Source: Casuarius casuarius | Lineage: Eukaryota; Chordata; Aves; Casuariiformes; Casuariidae | Assembly (NCBI GenBank): GCA_003342895.1 | Contig: PTFA01000314.1 | Coordinates: 744,001 to 808,000, forward strand | Reading direction: 5' to 3' | DNA: 64,000 bases | In this document: one piece after another, positions 47,706 to 59,942 of the stretch | Layout of the letters: each line of letters opens with the position of its first letter | How positions within the stretch are numbered: position 1 is the first letter of the stretch | Notes under the pieces: model-generated | Seen by the model: only the letters and a program-made list of their open reading frames with translations | Told to the model about the DNA's origin: nothing | Databases searched by the model: none | Translations under genes and position numbers: made by a program

Positions 47706-49013
47706 ACATCAGATAAGTTCCATGAATTTTGAAGCAGAAACTCCCATGTAGTGAAAAGCCTGCTCAAATGTGTACAATAGTTATCTTCAAATCATTTTAA
47801 CTTTTGTATTTTTATTGTGCCGATAAATCCTCACAACTGTAGTACTTGAGGCTGTCTCTATCCTCCCAAGCCCTGTGACATAGGAAAGCACTATAAACCC
47901 AAGCTAGAGATAAAAAAAAGCACAGAAAGGTAAGCCAAGCTCTCTGAGATGCTGCTTCTTCAATCAACTTGACTCAAGTCAAAGAAGCAGTGCCTTGGAG
48001 AGCTATAACAAAACACACTAGGCATGCATGCCCTCATGCACAGGTACCAAAACACATTAAAATACCTGGACAGCTTTCTCCTTAGGTAAAATAGACTCCA
48101 TTTAGTTGGTCTTGGAGCATTTGGGCACTATGGGATTTCACCAGAACAAGAGACATTTTCTGTGCATGCACACATACGTAGAAGGCATGCAAGTGAGCAC
48201 ATACATGTGATTTTAGAAACACCATGCTTTGATGCACATCTTTAACTTGTCAGAGGACTGCCATGGAGTGTGCTGCATACTTATGCCAAACTGATGATCT
48301 GGATGCAGATCATGGGTTCTGACTGAAGATGTTAGGAGTGCACCATTCCTAACAGATGTATAATCTGTTAAATATGAAATGCAATGATACTGTCAAAACC
48401 TATTAATCACTCTTTCACAACACATTAATGTAGGCTTTACTGACAGCTGTGATAAGTATACTATCTTTGTAGGTACTGTTGCTCAAACTTACCCGTCAGG
48501 TCTCAAAGAGGAAGAGATGTATAGTATGCAAAGTATACTTAAAATGCATGGTACAGATATCTATCATCACAGAAAATGTTTATATAACATACTCCTGCAG
48601 CTTTCTCTAGGTTCTTACTTCGATTTCTGTTTAACCCTCTAATTCAGTGCCCTATGCAGAGACAGGGATAGCTTGCCATATATGGATTCAGAAACAAGCC
48701 ACAAGTGTGGCAGGTTCATGTATTAGAATACAGTTTCATATGGGATATGCTAGTGTCTCCCTGCAGGACTGGGGGAAAACTTCTCTTCCACTTCAGCTGT
48801 AAGTGAAGATAAATTGCAAATGGTCCAACTCTGCAAACCAGGCATCTACAGCACACTTTGCTCTGGATGCCACATGAATAGAGGCCGCAATTGTAGGCTG
48901 AGAGCTTCAGAAACTAATGCCAAAGTCTAAACCCCATATTTAGGCAACTGAGGCTTGATTTTAAGGCCATTCAGTATCCATTAACCTCCATGACAAATGC
49001 TGGTGCCTGTACC

Positions 49014-49047
49014 AAAAAACAAAAACAAACAAAAAACCCAAAAAAAC
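49014..49047. repeat. A-rich (CAAA)-like tract
   Basis: Low-complexity A with scattered C. Confidence 0.85.
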
Positions 49048-52000
49048 TTCACAGTCTCCCAACACTTCTAGAATGAAGAGCTTTCCACTGATTTCTCCAA
49101 AGGGCCTGTTTAGTTGTTGCACATGAATGCCCTTTTCAGACACCCCTCCCATCTGTGTTCTGACATAAAAATCCTAGGATAACAACTTAGGTGCATCAAG
49201 TTTAGTAACAATATTTGCTGTAAGCATAACCCCTTCTCTACCGCCTCAGGACTGACCCTCTGCCTTTGCTAACAGGGCACAGTGCTCTGGGCTGCTGTTG
49301 TTCATGTCTGGGACCTGTAGGAGAGGAGCACAGCAGGTAGAGGAAACTACAGTATAGCTATGTCGGTTGAAATGGTCTCCTTTAATGTAAGCATCCAAAC
49401 TTTTGGCTTCTTGCCCCAGGAATTATGTCAGCACCCACTCCCTTGCATCACATCCATTAGGTCTAAAGGAGCCAGGATGTGAAACAGTCTCGCACACAGC
49501 CATGGAGATTTTGGCCTCCTATGCCCTTAATACACCTACAACTATTAACCATCCATTGCCAAAATTATCTTCACTTATGCAATAATATATTGGTATGTAT
49601 TTCTACATCTGCTTTTAGCCTATTCTGAGCTCCATTTATTTGATTCCGGTCTCATTTTATAACCTCCAAGACCTCTGAATTATTTATTTTGGCCTGAATA
49701 TAAGATGAGCAGCTGCTCTCAGGCCCAATAGACATTAGGAAGGCCAACAGGAGGCAGCCTTTGGTAATGCTTCAAAGAGGAAAAGGCTCCTATTGAGTGA
49801 TGCAGAAGGGGCATGCCTGTTGTGCTGTTCAAGTNTGGCCATGACTAGCTACCCCGAGAAAGAACAACTCGTCTGCAGGAATAATAAGCTGCAGCATTGG
49901 GGAAGGGGTAGCAGTGGCCAGTGCATGTTCACACAGGGAAAAACAGCAGTCTTGGCAAGTTATATTGTAATGCAGGCCAGTGGTCACGAGTAGCTACCAT
50001 ACTAGACCATCTGTTAAAGAAGGTGCAAAACAGAAAAGCAAAGAACAAGTCAGAGCAAGGACCATCTATCTCATATCCTATGACAGACAGTAGCCAGCAA
50101 TGGATATCTAGGGAACATTGTAAGACCCGAGCAAGCCAGGAGCAAGCCAGGAGCGAGAATTTTGCAAAATGCTTTGCAGCCTACCAGCAAGTTATGGTTC
50201 CCATCTGCACTGTGCCAGAGGCAGTGGCTCTACATTTAATAACCTGCAATACTTTCTTATTCCATTAAATTGTTCATTTATACTTTGAGTCCATATAAAC
50301 TATTAACATCTGCAGTATTCTGTGGCAAGTAAATCAGCAAGGTAACTACCTACCTGTTGTGTGACAAATTACCTCCTTTAATTTGTTTGAACACCTACTT
50401 GCCACCTACTAGGTCACCATGATGCATCCTAGCTCTTGTGCTAGAAGAGGCAAACATCCTACCCCTATATCCATTCACCATATCTGGGATAGTATAAACC
50501 TGTCATATCCCCCAGTCATTTTTTCCATGATGAATAGTTCTGGTTTACTTAGTCATGTCTCATATAGAAACTATTCCATCATTCTCATTGGCTTTGTCTG
50601 CACTGTTTTTTCCCCCTTTTCCAAGGTCAGCTATCTTGCCTATCTAGACCTTCCTTCTGCAATTTCCAGATCAAATAGAGGATAAATTAGGGATCAACAG
50701 CTTCAGAGGGAACCAAGATTGGCACAGCGGTCCACCCTNTATGTTGATTAAAGGAACAGGGTTTATATCAAGCTTTTCAAAGCAGGGGCTCTCTTACTAT
50801 ATAATTTGTACAGTACTTAACTCAGTGGGGCCTTACCTTACTTTGGACACAAGGGTGTTACTCCAACAATAAATAGTTCCAATAGGCAAAACAATGCTAA
50901 AAACACACATTTTAAGGAGAAAAATAAACTAGTAGTTGCAGGCCTACAAGCATGCTAAAACGAGCCTTACAAAGTATTAGTATGGTGTTTGTAAAGGGAA
51001 GGAAACTGAAGTGTATTTGAGTGACATGGGGATACAACCTTCTGGCATTGAGACAAGTCTCAGACCGGCAAAAACATTTATGTAGAGCAGTACCTACATG
51101 TAAGTACATATATATAATTAGCATACAGATAGATCACACAGCAGCATGTGCAGAGCATCTTTTATAGAGTGCAGGTCGAAAAAAGTTGTTATAATGCAAG
51201 TATCTTCCTGCACTGGCTCTTAGTGTGAGACCTTGAAGGCTGGAAGGAGACAGCATAGCCCAACAGTGTCCAACATATTTGGAGAAGCCTTTCAGGTAGA
51301 CGTTGGTGCAGACAGATTAACTGAATCAGTGTGAACCCAGTTAGCCATATGGATCTATACAAGACTACCATTAAAGCAAAAACTAGAGGCTGGGACACTA
51401 CACCAGTTTTTACTACAAAGTGACCAAAACTTTGCTTGTTTATACAAAATATCCCATCTAGAGACCAGAATTTCTCTCCCCACATTAAGTCTGGCATCCA
51501 AAATGGCATTTTTATCCTGTCCAAATACAAGCCTATGGGATCACTGTATCAACTCCCACACCTTAGGATTGGCCAAAAGGTATCATTTCAGTCTCCCTTG
51601 AGCAAAGGTGGTCTTTTCAGCAGAAATACTGCTAACAAGCTGTGCGCTGCAAAAAAAGCTCAGCCACCTTCATTTTGTACTGAACTCTAAGCTCTTGCTT
51701 GCCTACATTGTAGGAAAAAAAATCTGGACTGTGGTTCAAAATCACTATAGAAACTGTTCCCTAACACACTACAGCTTGAAGAATTTATAACATGACCTCC
51801 TTGGTAAATGCCTCTTTCATGGCATTTCACAAAAGCAGTCTGAAAACCAGGTAACAGAACAACTGGAAGTCATTCAATCTGAAGAAATTGGAAGAGAAAT
51901 GGTGTGCTATGAGAATGGAGATTTTAGTTTTCTCTTAGAAAGGATCAATTGTTCCATTAGGGAATACCGATAGAAATCTTCCAATTTGAACCAGAATCTG

Positions 52001-55000
52001 AGCCACAACCATACTTTGTGGGAACTTGACTTTAGTTGTTTGAGATCCTTCCTGTGTCTTGCTTCCCCACCAGCATCTCTCCCATTAGGTTTGCTATCAC
52101 ATCCCTGTTTGCCCTATGTCACTAGTACCACAGAGGAGATAAATAAAGCTGGGGCCCAGCTTCTACACCAAACATGTTATATGAAGCACAGAAAGCACTG
52201 CACCACTGGGAAGGGAAATTCTTCACCTTCCCACCAGCACATGAAGTGCAGTGGACTCTACAGCTTAGACTTCTGTTTGGAAAGACACCTTGAGTTACGT
52301 GCCTTGGGAGAGGCCATCAAAACAGACAAAGTAAATAGAAACAAAACCAAAGTCCACCCAATAATAAAAATTACTCATTAGAAAGCAGAACTTCAGAATC
52401 AAGATAAGCACCTCCTAAATGCCAAAATACCTCAGCAAGGGAAAATGCAAGAGGGTAGGTTCTAGAATAGAAATTCATTATCATATTTGAAGTAGCTGAA
52501 GACTTAAGCAGGCATAGATGAAGATGTCAGCATATTATAGCAAAGTAATACAGTATAATTCTCAGTAAATGGTTAAAAATGTTTTTTGTTAGATACATAC
52601 AGGCCAAGAGTCAACCAACATTGCTTAGTTTTCACAAGTGCTGAGCAGTGAAGGAAAAAAAAAAATGAAACTTGTCTCTTAGTTTATTCAGTGCCAGAGG
52701 GTTTTGGCTCCTTGTGGGATTTGCATGAAGCTCCCTTCCCCTGTACGAAGTTCCTCCTGTTGTAATTTCAACAGCACCACTCTATGAGCTTCACCTGGCT
52801 CATGGCATCACTTGCAAGAGTTAGACCAGTCCAGAAACTGTCTGCTTGTAGCTATCTACCCACAAAGCCTGAGTATACTGGCAAGAGGAGAAAAACATTG
52901 GTTTCATGTTATATTAATGAGCTGTTGGAAAAAACGTTTTTTCTTCAGTAGGTGAGCACATGAACTCTGTACAGGACNGCAAACTGTTGATCTGCATGGC
53001 AGTGTGAAACATGCCTAAAGAATCACAGTAGTTGACAGTTCCACATGTTAAGAAATTTTAGACCCAATTGCCATTCATGCTAAGACTGCCTTTTTGCACT
53101 CTTGTGGTACAAGGCAACCACTCTCCAGCCAAAGCACCCAATCATGGGTCACATAGGGAGTCATACTTATGCTTTTAAACACAATTTCATATCTTCTAAT
53201 CAAAACATGAATTCCTCAAGAAAACCCTTATTACACCAGCATGAAAAATGAAAACCTCTCTGCCAACCGTCACTCATCTGAAGTGACAGCCACAACTCCA
53301 TCCCCAAGATCCCTTTTGCTCTTATTAGCTGAGTGCCACTCCTAAACAGGGCTGCAGAAAGAGCAAGCTNGGTCTCTCAGTTCAGGAGCTACTGGCTGTT
53401 TGGAAACGCATGAATGCCTGGTTGGGCAGGCAGTCAACTCTCCTCTGCCTCTCCAGGAGAGAAAGGGAATTGGGGACTCAGGTTCTTGAGAACTGCAGGA
53501 TTAAAATCGAGACTTATTCACAGTGCATTTCAGGAGGCCATAATACTCTGACAGGTGTAAGGACTTGCATATCATGATCCCACACATTTCCCCTCTGCAT
53601 TCTACCTTCAGGGTTTCACCTGATTCGCATGACACCACCAGTAACACCTGCCAAATACCTCACCGTGAAGGGTTGGAAGCGCAACCCTCAAGGACAACAA
53701 GCCTCCCATAACACTGCTCTTAGTGCCTGCCTGTGTGATTTGGCCAGAGAAGTGCCTTATGGGGTAGTGAAAGCCAAGTTTCAGCCTGTTAGCTCAGCAC
53801 AGAGCCAGCCCAGATTACTTAACCCAAACACACTCCTGCAGAGCAATACACATATATCCAAGACAAGATGCTGAAGAGTTGACAGGAAGTCTTCCTACAG
53901 ACATGGGAAGGAAGGGAGTCACTATCATTGGCTGGTATAGAGGGAAACCAGTCATCTGTGTACAAGCTATTTTATATTAGGCAACTATTTAAGCACCAAT
54001 AAAAACCACCAACAGTACATTGTAGCAGGCAACTAGCAGCACTGATGCCTGTCACTCTATAGAGACCTGATGAGATTCCTTTTTTAATGCATTGCTATTA
54101 AGCAGAATGCTTGACTTTTTTCTTTTCTCTAAAAAGGTAAAAAAGGAGCTGTCCTACAGTTGATTCTGTAGAGACCCATATATAGCCTAGTTTCTTAAGC
54201 AGCAGTCACCTGGCTCAAATATGGCTACACCAACTGGCACCTAACACAGGGATACTTTGTCTTGACCCTTTGCAGAAATTGCTTAGCTGAGATTGACTGG
54301 AGGTTGCAACTTCAGCTGCAGCAATATTTGAAGGGATGAAATGAGAATATCTTAGACCCAAATATTGATTTCTTGATATTTCCCATTGTTGAACATGAAG
54401 AAAATTCACACTGTGTTCAAAGCCAGTGCTGCAACCCAAGACTGCTTATGAATAAATATAGCTTGTATGCCTTGCTAAAGTCAGAGCTAGTGCACTTGGC
54501 ATTTGCAAGCTGGAACTATCCTGAAAAAAATGTTTGCAGAAGTTCACACCAATTTGTTGCTGCTGGGCAGAGGCAGACATCCTAAAAGCATGCAGATATA
54601 ACCAGACACAGCAGCTATAGATGGAACTCTAAGAATATCAAGGTGTCTACATGTAAACCAAGTTGGTTAGATGGTTAATTGTAATACAACACTTTCATGC
54701 AGAAAAGGAATACAAGCACGTTGTTTTCTTGCAGTGTGAAGTTAGGACAGGAATTTGGAATTTCCTGATCTCCATCCCAAAACCCCAAAAAGTCAATAAA
54801 AAATTACTATAACAGAGGAGGACTGGCACTCAGACTTTGAATCAGACTAACAATGTTATTCTTTATTTGCATGGTTATTCAAAGGAATGTTCAGTATCAA
54901 GAAATACTCAAGTTACAACATATATATGCTCCTTCCCATTTATCCTCACCTTTCTAGGAGCACAAAAGCTCTCTGCCACAGAAGGTAGGCAAACATCCTA

Positions 55001-56119
55001 TGATATGGGAATACAGACTTCATCAAGCCACTGTAGCCTCAGAAAAGACTAGAAGAAACATCTTTGTCCTGTAAGCCTTCTTGCCTTCCCTCCACATCTG
55101 TGCAGAGATAGCTAGAAATATTCTTTTATTACAGAAGCAGAGGGGTAACCCTAGCACGGTTCAGGATAATGGCACTGACTCAAGGCATGTGGACTGAACT
55201 GAGCTTGCCAGCCTTTTCTGGGGCATCTTCAGCAGTCCAGATGTCTGAAGGAGAAGATCACAGTAAAGAGAATATCAACAAAACCAGCAATAATGCACCA
55301 TCTCCTACTCTCTTCTACCTCGTGGGAAAATCAGTTTGTTATACTAGCACTTTGACAGGAGAAGAACAAAACTCATGGAGGATGACTCAAAGTTTCTTTT
55401 TCTACCATTGTTTTTCTGATTCCACCTCAGACATTTGATACACTTAGAATAGATTTTACACCCAGTTCCAAGGACTGGCACAACAATAGCTCTTTCACAC
55501 TGAAATAATGCATAGGNTCCCAGTGTCTTTAGCAGAAATGCCCAACTAGTTCAGCACATGAGTTACAACACTTGCAGTCTGTGCAGGGTCCATGTCCTCA
55601 TGATCCTCCCTCAGTGCCCTGCTGAGGGATGACTCTGACTCACTGTTCTGGGGTGGGGTGACTCACCCAGCTACCAAGTGACTCATTCCACAGGGTGAGA
55701 TAACTCCCTCATGGATCTCACACTAAAATAAGCCTTTAGCAGCTACATCCAGTCCTAACATCTCATGAGCTCAAAGTGACCACTTCGATATTTTGATTTT
55801 CATTAACCCTTTTGAAGGTCACCAGCCAGCGCCACTTCTCAGAACACCAAGGGTCAAGAAATCCAAGGCATACAGAAGTTAGCTTAATTATTTCCCATTA
55901 AGACAACAAATTACTGGATACAAATGGAAACCACATGGAAATGAGAGCTTCCTAGGCACTTGCTGTGCCCTACCACAGGGAGAAGGGCTGGAAGATGAGC
56001 AGGAAGCAAAAAGCCTCCCCCACAACAGGAGGGTGTTGCAGTCTCTGCTGAGCTCAACACAGAGAGGAGCAAGGAGGAAAAAGGTGATTTCCCCCTCCCC
56101 CAAGGTACATTCTACTCAC

Positions 56120-56168
56120 CCAGAAAAACGCTGCTGGATCAACCAAAGCGTTCTCCAAGTCTTTGCAT
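56120..56168 (-). other. Possible small exon (49 bp), low confidence
   Basis: On the minus strand a long pyrimidine tract (TTTTTCTCCTGTTTTCCCCCGAG) precedes 49 bp ending at a strong donor (TTCTGG|GTGAGTAG). One frame reads CKDLENALVDPAAFFW. The acceptor ends in GAG rather than CAG/TAG, which is uncommon. Two CpG within the segment are more than local background. Not recognised. Confidence 0.22.
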
Positions 56169-58186
56169 CTCGGGGGAAAACAGGAGAAAAATGAACTTAA
56201 CTTTCTTATACAATGATCTCTGCTGGAAACATTTTTCCAATCACCGTTTAAGAAAACTGCCCTTTGATCAACTTGCAGCAAGCTGAGGAAGGACAAACGT
56301 GCTGCAATAGTGACAACAGCACAGCCGGTCCAGCACAGCCCTTCTTTTTCTCCTTCATCAAGCCTTATTTGACTGTGAATGGGATCCCACATTCAGACTG
56401 TCCATCAAATCCCAGGACACAAAGCAAGCTATTTTATAAAAACTATTTTATTGGCTAGGATTGAACACTGCTTAAATAAAACATTTTAGGGGCTCTGTGA
56501 ACCATACTGAGGCACAGTAGGAGAGAAAAAAATAATTCCTTATTATTCACTCCATATCAAGATGAATGCAAGGTTTATAACAGAAGCTATCTTCCAAATA
56601 TCAAAGTCCACATAAAACTGTCACAAAAAAAACAAATCCCACACACCATAATCGGCTCCCATGTGCAATAGTTAAAATTTGCTTAAAAGCAAGGCAAGAC
56701 TTTCAGCAAAATGTGCCGAGTATTGGCATTGGCAACACACAGTTCCTGGAATAACAGTGCATAAGCAGGAGAATTACTCATAGAAGATAACACGGCTTGA
56801 ATTTTCATTATTCAAGAGTTTGCCGAAATGCACAGCTTGGAGATGAGAAGCCAGGCTGTTGAGATGTGTGACAATAGTCAGGAATGTTGTCTGTATTTCA
56901 GAGACAACACGCTGTCCCTTTCAATAGCATCAGCTCTACATCTCCATATAATCACTTTAGTTTAAAATTAGAACAGGAGCCTGNGGCCAGAGAGTCTTAA
57001 CACTTCAGCAGCACTTAAACAGTCAACATTTGGGGGGAAAAAAAATGATCAGGTGATCCACAGTGCATGCACTTTGCTAGCTGTCAGGAGGTTAATGGTG
57101 TGCCTCAAGCACAAGGCTAAAAATTAGGATGTGAACACCTTAATCTACAGTTGCAAATGCTGACAGCAATGGCACTTCATCAACTATTTTTGCAGTCTTA
57201 TTTGCTGCATATCTCCCTGATTTCTCAAGCCCGTGCCACCAACCCTCCCTCATCTCCACATAAATTAGCTAAATGACCTCTCGTAGCCTGCTTGAAATGA
57301 AAATTGTCATCTGAAGGAGAAAATAGCTGTTCTGAATGTTTGCAGGGGATGGAGAGGGTGGTGGAGATTGTGAGCTTTCCTGAAATATAAAAACCTCAGA
57401 AATTAATCCAATAGAAATTAGTTTTACCTGATATTCAGAGCTAANAAATGAATAATCCTGCCCAGGAAAAGCATTAATATTCCTTCTTAATGTTTGCACT
57501 TTATATTTTTAAGTCTGTAATGCAGTAATAACCTACAGGATTTTGATTATGCAAAAATATTGCTGTAGCAGAGTTGGTATCTGTATTTGTTATATGTGCC
57601 TTATAACATGGACTCTGTGCCATGCTCTTAAAGAAAACCGATGGATAGAAGTGTCTGAGTGACCACTGTGGATGCACTGATACCATGCTCTTAAGAGCTT
57701 TATTCTAATAATGCATTAAGCTTAAGGCTGAATGGCAGGCGGAGTCAATCTTGCAGCAGTACTGTTTGAGGGAAGAAAAGATACCAAAACTGAAAAAATG
57801 GAAATTAAAATATTGGCCACAAGTACAATAAGAGAGCAGTTCTCCAATTCGTTATGCACGCATCCCTAAAAGGATTAAATTAATGATAGTGACAGAGACA
57901 AGTCACCATGGATTAACCTGGGAGCAAGTTATTTCCTCCAGGGTAACTGCATCTGAACACATACTTATCACATAATAAATATGAAGCAGCTTTAGCAAAA
58001 CAGTTGAAGTAGCAAAATCCTCATCCAGCACTGGAATAAAATATGCAAGTCTCTGACAATAATTATCCACCAAAATTTCAGTTCTNATGAAGAATGACTT
58101 TGTAAATAGAAATCTTCATCAATCAACTTATTTCATTCAGACTGTCACAGAAACAGACTTGCAGGGCAAGTCAGACTTGAGGAGAC
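56169..58186. other. No gene; possible conserved noncoding sequence
   Basis: The stretch at 56,780-57,720 is repeat-free, with several homeobox/POU-like words (TTTAGTTTAAAATTA, ATTATGCAAAAAT) and a perfect 12-bp palindrome GCTCTTAAGAGC (57,687-57,698). It has the look of regulatory noncoding DNA, but conservation cannot be judged from one sequence. Confidence 0.2.
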
Positions 58187-58440
58187 AGATCCCTGGAGGT
58201 CCAACCTCATGCCAAAAATAGGTTCAGCTCTGAGGTGAGACCAAGTTGCTCAGACTTTGATCCAGTCAGGTCCTGAAGATCCCCCAGGGATGGGCACTGC
58301 CCAAACCTCTTTGGGCAATCTGCTCCACTGCTCGCCTGCCCTCACGAGGGAAAAAGTTTCTCCTTATATCCAGTCTGAACCTCAATTTCAGCTCACGCCT
58401 GTTTACTCTTATATACCCTCATTATATTAATATATACATA
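58187..58440 (-). mobile_element. CR1 LINE, 3' region (antisense on plus)
   Basis: The plus strand reads CCCTGGAGGTCCAACCTCAT, then GAAGATCCCCCAGGGATGGG, CAAACCTCTTTGGGCAATCT and GCTCCACTGCTC, then GTTTCTCCTTATATCCAGTC. This is the reverse complement of the conserved CR1 3' coding and untranslated region. It is 5'-truncated, about 250 bp, and carries no intact reverse transcriptase. Confidence 0.92.
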
Positions 58441-59855
58441 ATCCATACCCCAAACGTGTGATCACTTAGCAAGCCTGATAATGCTATTCCAGACTGAAAA
58501 GGAAGCTGATCAGAAGAGAAGAAAATTTAAAACACATTAGTTAATGGATCTTTGAAGAGGATAGAAAGGAATCTTTAGGCAATGGCATATGTGGGAATTT
58601 TGTCTCCATCAGAGAGAAATTTCCTCATGGAGAGAGAATAATAGATAAAGATCAGAAAATGNTAGCTATCTGCTATTTCAGGGAAAACCACCTCATGATT
58701 CTCCAGTCTTCAGGAGCTGAATCTTTGAGGGTAAAATCTGCCCTTTTTTTTAAAAGGGCACATGATGAAGTTTTAGCACACAGAAGTGAGAAAGCAATTT
58801 TTGTTTGTAAGAGAGCCTAAGAAGGCTTATTTTAGGATATTTGTACACCCTCAGCCTTCCCAGTATAAAAGCACACGTCAAGTACACACCATGCACCACA
58901 TGAGCAGCATAACAAAGATCCCAGCTGACCTCTCTGCACATCCCATGAAGATACTCACCTTGTCACTTCATTTACAGGCAAGATGATCATTGCCCACATT
59001 ATCACAGCAGCTAAAATGCCCATCTCAGAATTGCGCTGGGTGCCTCAATGTGACAAAATACCAGTGCATACAGAGGTAAAAAGCCTTCTTCAAAGTATTC
59101 ACAATCTAGTTGGGAAATACAGTGAAAGGGGAAACTGAGGTGGCACAGCCTCCCCCAGAGCAGAAGCCAAGCCAGGCACAGAGTTAGTTTTCTGAAGCCC
59201 AGCACAGCAGTCCTTTGGCCTGGACTATGCTGCCTTTCAGCCTGAAAGCCAAGCTCATCTCTTTTAATCATTAAGAATAGCATTTTAGATGGGCTGGTCT
59301 GAATCCTGGGTTATATCTGAGCATGTGAACTTCCCTTAGGGTTGCACAGTTCAAACTCAGAAATTTCCAGGATTGGCAGACATCTCAGATAGTCACTGAG
59401 CAGGAACCTAGCTAAGGTGCTCTGCCCTGACCTCTGCCAGCAAGTTGCAGCTTTGTCTGCTCTTTTTCATTCCTGCTTGCTCAAGAGTGAGGGAAACTTG
59501 AAGGGCATACTACACAGACACAGGCTTTCTCTTGCCATCCAGATGAATGCTCTCTGGAGAGAAATAAAGGGGCAAAACTGTCCTGAAAATCCAGGCAGAA
59601 GACACCCTACACCCTGGTAAGCCAAGTAAATTGTCAAAGCTGCTCCCCAAACCTGTTCTTCTGTGGGAGAGGAACTTCTGTAGCCATTACACTGGGACAA
59701 ATATACAGACTCAAAATTGCTGCACAAAGAAATAAATGCTAAATACATGGACCGTACCATCCTTGAGCCTTGGAAAACTATCCTACAGTTTTTTCCCCTC
59801 CCACAAGGGGACTAGGGCACTTAGGTACTCCTGTAATACACCTTGTGCAATATTG
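58441..59855. other. No gene recognised
   Basis: Unique DNA between two CR1 fragments of opposite orientation. It contains an 8-bp-arm hairpin near 58,740-58,760 (GCCCTTTT, TTTT, AAAAGGGC). Confidence 0.5.
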
Positions 59856-59942
59856 CTTTAGGTGACCCTGTTTGAGCAGGGGGGGTGGACTAGATGATCT
59901 CCAGAGGTCCATTCCAGCCTCAACAATTCGGTGATTCTGTAA
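59856..59942 (+). mobile_element. CR1 LINE, 3' end (sense)
   Basis: The sequence GGTGACCCTGTTTGAGCAGG, then GGTGGACTAGATGATCTCCA and GAGGTCCATTCCAGCC, ends with the CR1 terminal repeat (CGGTGATTCTGTAA). Only the last 90 bp are present. It is opposite in orientation to the copy 1.4 kb to the left. Confidence 0.92.

Larger units (their letters stand above)
45962..56119. other. No gene recognised
   Basis: Unique DNA with small repeats: a hairpin at 47,677-47,705, an A-rich CAAA tract at 49,014-49,047, and an 11-bp tandem (GCAAGCCAGGA) near 50,130-50,155. The 113-codon (51,189-51,530, minus) and 131-codon (51,986-52,381, plus) frames show no recognisable domain. Confidence 0.45.

Noticed and set aside
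51189..51530. 113-codon open frame on the minus strand, briefly considered transposon-derived
   Set aside because: No reverse-transcriptase, transposase or env motif could be identified.
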